36,249 nt of DNA, taken from a virus. The notes under the pieces were generated by a model, which made no database searches, had not been told where the DNA came from, and saw only the letters and a list, made by a program, of their open reading frames with translations. The stretch spans positions 105,120 through 141,368 of the IMG/VR virus record IMGVR_UViG_3300043410_001642, one strand, 5' to 3'. Position numbers and translations under genes: made by a program. Numbering within the stretch: position 1 is the stretch's first letter; every line of letters begins with the position of its first letter. Below, piece after piece: positions 1 to 6,554 of the stretch.

Positions 1-117
1 AGAGGTAGGAAAAGAGATGAACAAATTTCACAAGGAATGTATGATGGTCGTTTCCGAAACAAAGTAGTGCCGGATAAGAAGAAACAACAAAGTAAAAATT
101 GGTGTAGACAAAAATAA
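1..117 (+). CDS. C-terminal fragment of a small basic protein
   Basis: An open frame enters from the left edge and ends at TAA 115-117, giving the last 38 residues of a protein very rich in Lys, Arg and Gln. The frame is open with no start in view. The composition suggests nucleic-acid binding, but no family is recognised. It is followed after 4 nt by the next gene, so it is probably co-transcribed with it. Confidence 0.55.
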   Translation, partial: RGRKRDEQISQGMYDGRFRNKVVPDKKKQQSKNWCRQK

Positions 118-121
118 AGTT

Positions 122-229
122 ATGAAAAAAGAAAAAACATATTTTGATGGTATTATCATAGGATTTGTAGTAACTCTCATAGGTTATTCAATCTTATTAG
201 GTATCGTAATTAGAATGCTAACACAATAA
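122..229 (+). CDS. 35-aa single-pass membrane microprotein
   Basis: The ATG follows aaagtt, the start context used repeatedly in this window. The 35-aa product has a charged N-terminus (KKEK) and one hydrophobic stretch at about residues 11-34 with few charges, predicted as a single transmembrane helix. It lies tightly between two genes on the same strand. No family is recognised. Small membrane proteins of this kind are common in phage accessory regions. Confidence 0.5.
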   Translation: MKKEKTYFDGIIIGFVVTLIGYSILLGIVIRMLTQ

Positions 230-240
230 CAAATAAAGTT

Positions 241-840
241 ATGATTAACAATATAGAACTTATTAAACCATTATTAAATTTCTCCGAAGTGGGGGATTTT
301 TATATGTTGTACATCTTTAAACGAAAGAAAGACCAATCAACTGATAAAGCAAACCATCAATCGGTAAGAACAATCAAAACTTATTGTATTGGAGGTATTG
401 AACAATTGGAAGAAAGGTATGATGAAATTAAGCAATTATGTGAGATGTTCAAAGCAAGAGCATACATTCATATTCAGAAACAAAACCATAAGGATGTTGC
501 GATGAATATGATTACTGAAATTGTAACTCGTATTCAATCGGGTCAAATCAATCAGAAAAATGTATTTGATTCAGTAGTTGGACAATTGAAGACAAGTGAA
601 AAGAGATGGATTGTAGATATTGATACAAAGGATTCTAACTATGTGAATGATGTAATCAATTTTATCAATTCTATTAGACCGGAAGGTGATAATGTAGAAA
701 CAACTATTCCAACCCCGAATGGAGTTCATATCATCACAAGAAGATTTGATGTAATGGAATTTAGAAAGAAATATGCTGATGTTGATGTTCAGAAAAAGAA
801 TCCAACATTATTGTTTTACCCAAATAGTTTAGATATATGA
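241..840 (+). CDS. Archaeo-eukaryotic primase-like (AEP/PrimPol-like) small protein
   Basis: The protein has 199 aa and starts at ATG after aaataaagtt. Residues 124-129 read IVDIDT, with an Asp-x-Asp pair (D126, D128) at a strand end. Residues 158-164 read TPNGVHI, a Gly-x-His element (H163) followed by IIT. This order, hhhDhD then a x-x-H strand, is the motif I/II arrangement of AEP-superfamily primases. A third acidic motif is not obvious, and the protein is short for a complete primase-polymerase. It overlaps the next gene by 4 nt (ATGA) and heads the nucleic-acid-repair cluster. AEP membership is inferred from motif pattern only; an uncharacterised phage protein with a chance match is the alternative. 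Confidence 0.45.
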   Translation: MINNIELIKPLLNFSEVGDFYMLYIFKRKKDQSTDKANHQSVRTIKTYCIGGIEQLEERYDEIKQLCEMFKARAYIHIQKQNHKDVAMNMITEIVTRIQSGQINQKNVFDSVVGQLKTSEKRWIVDIDTKDSNYVNDVINFINSIRPEGDNVETTIPTPNGVHIITRRFDVMEFRKKYADVDVQKKNPTLLFYPNSLDI

Positions 841-1415
841 AAGTAATTTTTTTAGATCATGATGGTGTGATATGTTTATCATCAGAGTGGGGAGGAAGAC
901 ATAAGAAACAACGAAGATACGGCAGAAAGATGTCTCAAAGTATTATGGAAATGCCAGTTGATGTTAGATTTGATAATTTTAATAAGAAAGCAATTGATGT
1001 ATTAAATGAAATATTGGAAGAAACAAATTGTAGTATTGTTGTCTCATCTGATTGGAAAAGATGGGCAAGTGTTGAGGAGATGGGTGAGTATTATGAATCA
1101 CAGGGTATCAAAATTAAACCAATAGGATTTACTAAATCAATTAATGATTGTGAAGTGCCAGAAGATTTCAGTTTCTCTCGTCAATTTGATTTAGAACAAC
1201 AAAGACACTTTGAAATTCTACAATATCTTAAAGATAATCCACAAATTACTCATTGGGTAGCAGTGGATGATTTGAATATGGGTAAGATTCAGAGCAATAC
1301 ATGGGGAGATATGGAATTGGATTGGGGTTTAGATAACTTTGTTCTAACACCAAGAGGAAGTGAAGGAATTAAACAAAGTGGAATTAAAGAAAAGATTATA
1401 GAATTCTTAAAATAA
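837..1415 (+). CDS. HAD-family phosphatase of the Swiss-Army-Knife RNA-repair type
   Basis: This 192-aa protein carries the HAD signature in order. Motif I is FLDHDGV with the D7/D9 pair (nucleophile and acid/base), motif II is VSSDW at 69-73, and motif IV is VAVDDLNM with D144/D145. HAD domains of the SAK family act as 3' or 5' phosphatases on RNA ends or nucleotides, and are often linked to ligases and kinases in RNA repair. Here the kinase (2269), phosphoesterase (1421) and RNA ligase (4462) lie within 5 kb on the same strand. The start is fixed by the ATGA overlap with the upstream gene. A nucleotide or sugar-phosphate phosphatase role cannot be excluded. Confidence 0.75.
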   Translation: MKVIFLDHDGVICLSSEWGGRHKKQRRYGRKMSQSIMEMPVDVRFDNFNKKAIDVLNEILEETNCSIVVSSDWKRWASVEEMGEYYESQGIKIKPIGFTKSINDCEVPEDFSFSRQFDLEQQRHFEILQYLKDNPQITHWVAVDDLNMGKIQSNTWGDMELDWGLDNFVLTPRGSEGIKQSGIKEKIIEFLK

Positions 1416-1420
1416 GAGTT

Positions 1421-2071
1421 ATGAAAATTATATTAAACAAAGGGCAAAAGTTATTCTTTACAAGTGATACACACTATAACCATGCTAACATTTGTTCTGC
1501 TACAACGAAGTGGAAAGACCCGGTTACATTAAGAGAGTTCAAAACATTAGAACATATGAACTCACATTTAGCCGGTAATATCAACGAAGTAGTTAGACAA
1601 GATGATATCCTAATTCACTTAGGTGATTGGAGTTTTGGTGGATTTGAAAGTATAGAACAATTTAGAAATCAAATCGTTTGTCAAAACATCCACATCGTAA
1701 CCGGTAATCATGATCATCACATTGAAAACAATAGAGGTGATTGCCAAAAGTTATTCAGTTCAGTGAGTAAATATATGGAATTGAATGTGAAATGGCCGGT
1801 AGGGCCTGAAATGCACGATGCTAATTTTGTATTGATGCACTTTCCGATAGCAAGTTGGAACAATATGGCAAGGGGAGCAATTCATTTGCATGGACATGTT
1901 CATTTCAATCCTAATATGAGATTGCAAGAAGGTAAGATGATGGATGTGGGATGTGATGGTAATATGTTATATCCAATTGGAATGGGTGAAGTATTACACA
2001 TAATGAAAGATAGACCTATTAAATCTTTATTCAAACAAGACCACCACGAAATTGTGGAAAACTATAAATAA
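1421..2071 (+). CDS. Calcineurin-like metallophosphoesterase
   Basis: The 216-aa protein has all metallophosphoesterase motifs: D16-x-H18 (SDTHYNH), G68-D69 (HLGDW), G95-N-H-D98 (TGNHDH), H140 (LMHFP) and H157-G-H159-x-H161 (HLHGHVH). These coordinate a dinuclear metal centre that hydrolyses phosphomono- or diesters. Such phage enzymes are variously annotated as serine/threonine phosphatases, 2',3'-cyclic phosphodiesterases or nucleases. Its place between a HAD phosphatase and a polynucleotide-kinase-like protein suggests end-healing of nucleic acids, which is inference. The gap to the upstream gene is 5 nt, and the start follows gagtt. Confidence 0.85.
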   Translation: MKIILNKGQKLFFTSDTHYNHANICSATTKWKDPVTLREFKTLEHMNSHLAGNINEVVRQDDILIHLGDWSFGGFESIEQFRNQIVCQNIHIVTGNHDHHIENNRGDCQKLFSSVSKYMELNVKWPVGPEMHDANFVLMHFPIASWNNMARGAIHLHGHVHFNPNMRLQEGKMMDVGCDGNMLYPIGMGEVLHIMKDRPIKSLFKQDHHEIVENYK

Positions 2072-2077
2072 AAAAAT

Positions 2078-2272
2078 ATGAAATTAGGTTTATTTGATTT
2101 ATTTGATGGGGCAATTGCGGAATTATTAGAAGTAGATGTAGAAACATACATCAGAATAATTGAAGATGAGAATACTACCGATGAGGAGCAAGAGCAAATC
2201 ATTATGGGTATATTAAGCGAAGATGAAGAACAAAAGGTAAAAGCAAAAGAATTATTTAAAAGTAAGTTATGA
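2078..2272 (+). CDS. Small acidic protein of unknown function
   Basis: A 64-aa protein rich in Glu and Asp, with a predicted all-helical profile (helices at roughly 5-30 and 33-62). No catalytic motif is visible and it is not recognised. It starts 6 nt after the phosphoesterase stop, and its stop overlaps the kinase ATG by 4 nt, so it is translated within the same unit. A regulatory or adaptor role for the neighbours is possible but unsupported. Confidence 0.6.
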   Translation: MKLGLFDLFDGAIAELLEVDVETYIRIIEDENTTDEEQEQIIMGILSEDEEQKVKAKELFKSKL

Positions 2273-2682
2273 AAAATTTAATCTTATTAAGGGGATTGCC
2301 AGGTAGTGGTAAATCTACATTCGCTAAAACTATGTGGAGTGAGTTAGTAGTTTGTGAAGCCGATGATTACTTTGTAGATGAAGAAACTGGTGAATATAAG
2401 TTCAATGCGAGAGATTTACCCAAAGCACACAATTGGTGTAAGTTTAGAGTAGAAACATTTATGAAGGATAATCAGGTGAATGACCAATTCTATCCAAACA
2501 TTGTAGTATCTAATACATTCACACAAGAGTGGGAGATGGAAGACTACTTTAAGTTAGGTGAAAAGTATGGATATAAAGTATTTACCCTAATTGTTGAGAA
2601 TAGACATGGGGGTCTAAATGGACATGGAGTACCAAAAGAAAAGTTGGAGCAAATGAAAGAAAGATTCAATATTAAATTATAG
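2269..2682 (+). CDS. P-loop kinase resembling polynucleotide kinase (AAA_33 type)
   Basis: The 137-aa protein begins almost directly with Walker A (GLPGSGKST, residues 9-17; K15, S16). The ADDYF segment (D32/D33) sits at the position of the substrate-binding acidic residue of T4 Pnkp-type and N4BP2-type kinases. The C-terminal half (NRHGGLNGHGVP, about 106-118) looks like the lid region that closes on ATP. The expected reaction is phosphate transfer to a 5'-OH of RNA or DNA or to a nucleotide. It overlaps the preceding gene by ATGA, and an RNA ligase lies 1.8 kb downstream. No fused phosphatase is present; the separate HAD gene at 837 could supply that activity. Confidence 0.75.
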   Translation: MKNLILLRGLPGSGKSTFAKTMWSELVVCEADDYFVDEETGEYKFNARDLPKAHNWCKFRVETFMKDNQVNDQFYPNIVVSNTFTQEWEMEDYFKLGEKYGYKVFTLIVENRHGGLNGHGVPKEKLEQMKERFNIKL

Positions 2683-2685
2683 TAT

Positions 2686-2886
2686 ATGACACTAAAGGAA
2701 TTAAAAGATTTTATCAATAAGTTACCCGATAGGTTCAACGAATATGAAGTAGAGAATGCTGAATATATGGGTGGTGATGAAGAAGATGTAAAATATCGTT
2801 TGGATAAACCCATAATCGCTATATATGTTAGAGAGGATACCAAAGAAATTTTAATAATGAATAAACCAATGGAGGAATATAAATAA
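2686..2886 (+). CDS. Small acidic hypothetical protein
   Basis: A 66-aa acidic protein. An N-terminal amphipathic helix (LKELKDFINKL) is followed by an acidic Gly-Gly-Asp-Glu-Glu-Asp turn and a beta-rich tail (IIAIYVRE). It starts 3 nt after the kinase stop at the tatATG context and ends 3 nt before the next gene. Not recognised. Confidence 0.6.
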   Translation: MTLKELKDFINKLPDRFNEYEVENAEYMGGDEEDVKYRLDKPIIAIYVREDTKEILIMNKPMEEYK

Positions 2887-2889
2887 GTT

Positions 2890-3324
2890 ATGACAAACCA
2901 TATAGATGAATTTTTCAATGATGATTTTGTTCCAAATTTTCCACCTAATCAATCCTTTGAATATACAATGATTCCAACACAAAAATTAGAAGCATATAAA
3001 CGATTGTTAGATGATACCTTTCAACTACAATTAAATGCAGGTGATTTTTTCTACTATGCTTGTGCTCAAATGTTGAATGTAGTTTCGGAAGATGTTGATT
3101 GGGTAGTGGAACATATTCAACAATTTGGTGATGAAGGATTATATTCAGCCATGGCGTATATTCAAAACCAACAACCAATCAACCCATATTTAACGATTAA
3201 GTTTACCGATGCAATGAAAGTATTGGTGGATAGAAAGCAAGAGGTCTTTGGTGATATTGATTGGGAATATCATGGATACAAAGAAGATGGCCCATATAGA
3301 ACTATAAACGAAGAATGGTTATGA
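2890..3324 (+). CDS. Hypothetical protein, 144 aa
   Basis: Soluble acidic protein with aromatic-rich segments (FFNDDF, DFFYYAC, DVDWVVEHI). The middle looks helical and the C-terminus (WEYHGYKEDGPYRT) less ordered. No motif or family is recognised. The start follows aataagtt, and its stop overlaps the next ATG by 4 nt, so it is one cistron of the repair-cluster transcript. Confidence 0.6.
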   Translation: MTNHIDEFFNDDFVPNFPPNQSFEYTMIPTQKLEAYKRLLDDTFQLQLNAGDFFYYACAQMLNVVSEDVDWVVEHIQQFGDEGLYSAMAYIQNQQPINPYLTIKFTDAMKVLVDRKQEVFGDIDWEYHGYKEDGPYRTINEEWL

Positions 3325-3740
3325 AACAATTCAATAATAGATACGAAGCAATAAAGGAATTCCGGAACTATCAACCAATGAATGAGGAAGTTGTAGATTT
3401 CTGGACTAAATACGATTGGGGTAAATGGAAAATGGGAGATTGGGTATTGTTTCAGTATATCAAATGTAGAGAGAATAAAATCAGTAGACCTATCTATGGT
3501 ATGTTTGTGGATTTTACAATATGGGATCAGGCATTAGTAGTTCATATAATTGAAAAACAAAGAGCAATGAGATGGCATACTGATATACTAACTAATCCTG
3601 AATTGGATATAACAATGAGATTAGGTGAGTTAGACCCGGAAGTAGAAGCATTTGAATTATGGACTGGTAATATTAAAGTGTTAGGGCATTGGAAAACTAA
3701 ACCAAGAATATCTGAATTAAAAGAGGCATTAAATAAATAA
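3321..3740 (+). CDS. Hypothetical protein, 139 aa
   Basis: The start is taken at the second of two in-frame ATGs (3315 and 3321). The 3321 codon has the gttATG context and forms the usual ATGA overlap with the upstream stop. The protein has a tryptophan-rich core (FWTKYDWGKWKMGDWVLF) and a beta-rich middle, with no membrane segment. No family is recognised. Confidence 0.6.
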   Translation: MKQFNNRYEAIKEFRNYQPMNEEVVDFWTKYDWGKWKMGDWVLFQYIKCRENKISRPIYGMFVDFTIWDQALVVHIIEKQRAMRWHTDILTNPELDITMRLGELDPEVEAFELWTGNIKVLGHWKTKPRISELKEALNK

Positions 3741-3743
3741 GTT

Positions 3744-4145
3744 ATGAACCCACAATTAGAAGCATTAAAGAAACATTTGGAATCCGATGAGGGTAAAGCA
3801 TCTATGAAACGATTTGTTGAAAAGATGGCTAATAGATATACTGTCAGACAACGATGGGTTGAAAAGATTCATACCTACTATGGTAATGATATTGATTCAC
3901 TAACTGAAAAGTTGATGGATAAGTATTATTCAAAAGAGTATAGTGATAGGGAACATTTTAAATGTAACTGCGAACCAAGAGAACCTCTATTATGGGTGTT
4001 AATGGAATATGCAGAAACTTATGGTAAGAAATGTAAGAACAAAAAGTATTACAATATGTTTACCGGAGTTGCATATTATTTGGGTTCGTATGTAATTCAA
4101 ACAATGCACGGACAAGGTTCAGTAATTAGAATAGATAAAAAATAA
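3744..4145 (+). CDS. Hypothetical basic protein with Cys pair
   Basis: A 133-aa protein, basic and largely helical. It has a C-x-C pair in FKCNCEP (about residues 72-76) and a further Cys near residue 93 (KKCKNKK), which might bind metal, although the spacing matches no standard finger. The start follows aataagtt. It is the last gene before promoter 4146-4177, which begins directly after its stop. Confidence 0.55.
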   Translation: MNPQLEALKKHLESDEGKASMKRFVEKMANRYTVRQRWVEKIHTYYGNDIDSLTEKLMDKYYSKEYSDREHFKCNCEPREPLLWVLMEYAETYGKKCKNKKYYNMFTGVAYYLGSYVIQTMHGQGSVIRIDKK

Positions 4146-4177
4146 TTTGGAAAATTCAATAATTTTTCATATATTTA
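4146..4177 (+). promoter_or_regulatory. Bacteroidota-type promoter for 4185
   Basis: TTTG (4146-4149), exactly 20 nt, then TATATTTA (4170-4177). This matches the -33 TTTG / -7 TAnnTTTG consensus of the Bacteroidota primary sigma factor, with A instead of G at the last position. The spacer carries TTGGAAAATTCAA, also seen in promoters at 24004, 30761 and 33865. The ATG of the next gene is only 7 nt beyond the -7 box, so the transcript should have almost no leader. Confidence 0.75.
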
Positions 4178-4184
4178 CAAAGTT

Positions 4185-4478
4185 ATGACACAACAAGAAT
4201 TCAATACAAAATACAAACAATACATACCTGAAGGTTGGGGTGGATTGGAATTCGGTATACCAGAAGTTACTGATTATTTGGATAGTATTATGGATTATGG
4301 ATTAGTGAATCTACCTAATTTCAAATTACATCAAATCAAATTAAAGTTTGGTATGTGTAGATTCTATTTTGAAACATCTATGGAAAATAAAAAGCTAGAA
4401 GCGATTATTGAATTTGGAATAGAACAACAAGTGAATAATATATTAATGAAAATATTAAAAGATGGAAAACTTAAATAG
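4185..4478 (+). CDS. Hypothetical protein preceding RNA ligase
   Basis: A 97-aa soluble protein. The N-terminus (FNTKYKQYIPEGWGGLEFG) is followed by a helix around a D-Y-L-D motif and a C-terminal helix rich in I, E and Q. The start follows caaagtt just downstream of its own promoter. It overlaps the RNA ligase gene by 17 nt, implying coupled translation. It may be a partner of the ligase, but no family is recognised. Confidence 0.6.
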   Translation: MTQQEFNTKYKQYIPEGWGGLEFGIPEVTDYLDSIMDYGLVNLPNFKLHQIKLKFGMCRFYFETSMENKKLEAIIEFGIEQQVNNILMKILKDGKLK

Positions 4479-5589
4479 TGTTTGTTACATTGCGGTAATC
4501 AATGAGATTAGAGCAATTGATGGTGCTGATAACATTGAATTAGCAGTAGCAGGTGGATGGAATTGTATTACTAAAAAAGGAGAACAAAAGGTTGGTGATA
4601 TGACTATGATTGCCACAACTGATGCGGTAATTCCTTTTGAACTTTCCGAAAAGATGGGAGTTACTAACTATTTGAGAAACGGAGGAAGAGTTAAGACTGT
4701 AAAGTTGAGAGGTGTATATTCAGAGTGTTTAATCATTCCTATGAAACATATTCCATTTATGGAAAATTACTATGAAGGTAAGGATATGATGTATGCAATG
4801 AATATCTACAAATATGAACCACCTGTTAAGACCGTTCAATTAGCAAGTGGTAGAAAGATTCGTTATCAAGATAATCCAAACTTTCATGTCTATTACAAAT
4901 TCCCCAACTTAAAGAATGTGCCAGGAATGTTTAATGAGGATGACATGGTTGAAATCACTCGTAAGATTCACGGAACAAATGCCAGATATGGAATTGTTAA
5001 GAAAACTAAATTATCCTTATTTGATAAGATTAAGAAATTCTTACGATTAGCAGATAAGTGGATTGATTATGAATTCGTAGTTGGTTCTCATAATGTAGAA
5101 AAGGGTTCTGATTCACAAGGTTTCTATGATACTAATGTATGGTATGAAATTGAAAAAAAATATGACATCAAAAACAAATTATGGAAATATGTACGAGCAT
5201 ATGAACCAGCGGTAATAGGTGATGGTGTTACCCTATATGGTGAGATTTACGGAGCTGGAATTCAAAAGGGATATGATTATGGGTTGAAAGAGATTGAGTT
5301 CGTAGGATTTGATATAAAGGGTAATGGTGAGTATTTACCTACTTACAATGCTTGGGCAATAATTGAAAAACAATTAGAATTACCATATGTGAAGGTTTTA
5401 CATTATGGCGATTGGTCACAAGAAGTTCAAGATAAGTTTGTATTCAACAACTTCATCAAAGGAACAAAAGTACCACATGAAGGTATTGTAATCAAATACC
5501 ATACAGGTGAAAGACAAAAGATTGCTAAAGTAATCAACCCAGATTATTTAATCTATGGTGAGAAACATAACATTGGGGATTCACATTGA
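4462..5589 (+). CDS. RNA ligase, DRB0094/Rnl5 family
   Basis: The 375-aa protein has the nucleotidyltransferase motifs of ATP-dependent RNA ligases in order. Motif I is K168-IHGTN (adenylated lysine), III is LYGEIYG (258-264), IIIa is FVGFDI (280-285), IV is HEGIVIK (339-345) and V is around K353-K356 (QKIAKVI). Residues 1-150 form an N-terminal OB-like region (GDNIELA-like start, GRVKTVKLRG), the layout of Naegleria/Deinococcus-type Rnl5 ligases that seal 3'-OH/5'-PO4 RNA nicks. With the upstream kinase and phosphatases it can complete a heal-and-seal set. It ends just before a strong terminator. Confidence 0.9.
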   Translation: MENLNSVCYIAVINEIRAIDGADNIELAVAGGWNCITKKGEQKVGDMTMIATTDAVIPFELSEKMGVTNYLRNGGRVKTVKLRGVYSECLIIPMKHIPFMENYYEGKDMMYAMNIYKYEPPVKTVQLASGRKIRYQDNPNFHVYYKFPNLKNVPGMFNEDDMVEITRKIHGTNARYGIVKKTKLSLFDKIKKFLRLADKWIDYEFVVGSHNVEKGSDSQGFYDTNVWYEIEKKYDIKNKLWKYVRAYEPAVIGDGVTLYGEIYGAGIQKGYDYGLKEIEFVGFDIKGNGEYLPTYNAWAIIEKQLELPYVKVLHYGDWSQEVQDKFVFNNFIKGTKVPHEGIVIKYHTGERQKIAKVINPDYLIYGEKHNIGDSH

Positions 5590-5594
5590 TAATC

Positions 5595-5620
5595 AATGGG
5601 TTAGAAATAACCCATTTTTT
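5595..5620 (+). terminator. Rho-independent terminator after RNA ligase
   Basis: Perfect 9-bp stem AATGGGTTA (5595-5603) / TAACCCATT (5608-5616) with a GAAA tetraloop, then a T-run through 5620. It begins 5 nt after the ligase stop and ends directly before the next promoter, cleanly separating the two operons. Confidence 0.9.
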
Positions 5621-5621
5621 A

Positions 5622-5653
5622 TTTGGAAATGTGAGCACTTTTTCGTATATTTG
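5622..5653 (+). promoter_or_regulatory. Promoter of the NAD/PRPP operon
   Basis: Perfect TTTG (5622-5625), 20 nt, TATATTTG (5646-5653), preceded immediately by a terminator. The ATG of the PRPP-synthetase-like gene lies 19 nt after the -7 box. Confidence 0.85.
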
Positions 5654-5672
5654 AATATAATAAAAAGATAAA

Positions 5673-6551
5673 ATGCAGATATTAAATCTAACAAACTTTG
5701 AAGAATCTAACATTAAGTTCTTCATAAATCAATTCCCCGATGGGCAACAATCTATTACCATTGATTTCAAATCGGACATTACCTTAAAGCTAGATAAAAC
5801 AATTCGTATAAAATCCAGAATGAATTCATTTAAGGATGTTGAATTGATTATTTGTGCTAATCAATCTCTGAAAGATTTGGGAGTTGAGAATGTAGAATTA
5901 TATGTTCCCTATTTTTTAGGAGGTAGAAGTGATAGAAGATTTCTAGCCGGTCAAACTAACTATCTTAAGAATGTTATTTGCCCGATTATTAATTCACAAG
6001 GATTCTCAAAAGTTTATGTAGTGGATCCTCATAGTGATGTGTTGGAAGCGTGTTTGAATAACTTTAATAAATTTACTAATAATAGTATAGTTGAATATAC
6101 ATTGGATAAACTTAATGGTCGTTCCTCTCAAACTATGTTAGTATCTCCCGATGCCGGTGCATTAAAAAAGATTTATGATATTGCTAAAGATTTCAATATC
6201 AAAAATGTAGTAACTGCATCAAAGGTTAGAGATATTGAAAGTGGTAATATTGTTAGAACCGAATTACCAACGATGGATTTAACTGATATAGAACAAATTA
6301 TTATTATTGATGATATATGTGATGGAGGTAGAACCTTTATTGAATTGGCTAAAGTAATTAAAGAACAAACGGATAAGCCGATTTATTTGGTTGTTACTCA
6401 TGGTATATTCAGTGGAGGATTTGAAAAGTTAAGTGATGTATTAGATGGTATCTTCTGCACGAATAGTATTAAAAATATTGACTTTGATATTGTTAAAGTT
6501 CAATCAAGACAAAATAGTTCAGATTTCGTAAAACAATTAAATATATTCTAA
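5673..6551 (+). CDS. Ribose-phosphate pyrophosphokinase-like enzyme (Prs or phage Adps)
   Basis: The 292-aa protein has the PRPP-synthetase architecture. YVPYFLGGRSDRRF (77-90) corresponds to the PYFxYxRQDR loop, VVDPHS (116-121) to the ribose-binding DPH loop, SPDAG (158-162) to the conserved SPDxG, K184 to the catalytic lysine, and IIDDICDGGRT (211-221) to the PRPP-binding loop. Prs transfers pyrophosphate from ATP to ribose-5-phosphate. Next to a NAMPT-like gene, phage members of this family are known as Adps, which instead makes ADP-ribose-pyrophosphate for NAD+ rebuilding (NARP1). It is slightly shorter than housekeeping Prs (about 310 aa) and reads GGRSDRR rather than the usual YARQDRK, consistent with an altered substrate. 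The choice between Prs and Adps is inference. Confidence 0.88.
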   Translation: MQILNLTNFEESNIKFFINQFPDGQQSITIDFKSDITLKLDKTIRIKSRMNSFKDVELIICANQSLKDLGVENVELYVPYFLGGRSDRRFLAGQTNYLKNVICPIINSQGFSKVYVVDPHSDVLEACLNNFNKFTNNSIVEYTLDKLNGRSSQTMLVSPDAGALKKIYDIAKDFNIKNVVTASKVRDIESGNIVRTELPTMDLTDIEQIIIIDDICDGGRTFIELAKVIKEQTDKPIYLVVTHGIFSGGFEKLSDVLDGIFCTNSIKNIDFDIVKVQSRQNSSDFVKQLNIF

Positions 6552-6554
6552 AAT

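Noticed and set aside
2544-2918. 124-aa minus-strand frame across 2269, 2686 and 2890
   Set aside because: Overlaps three well-packed forward genes, hydrophobic by reverse translation of acidic codons, no promoter.
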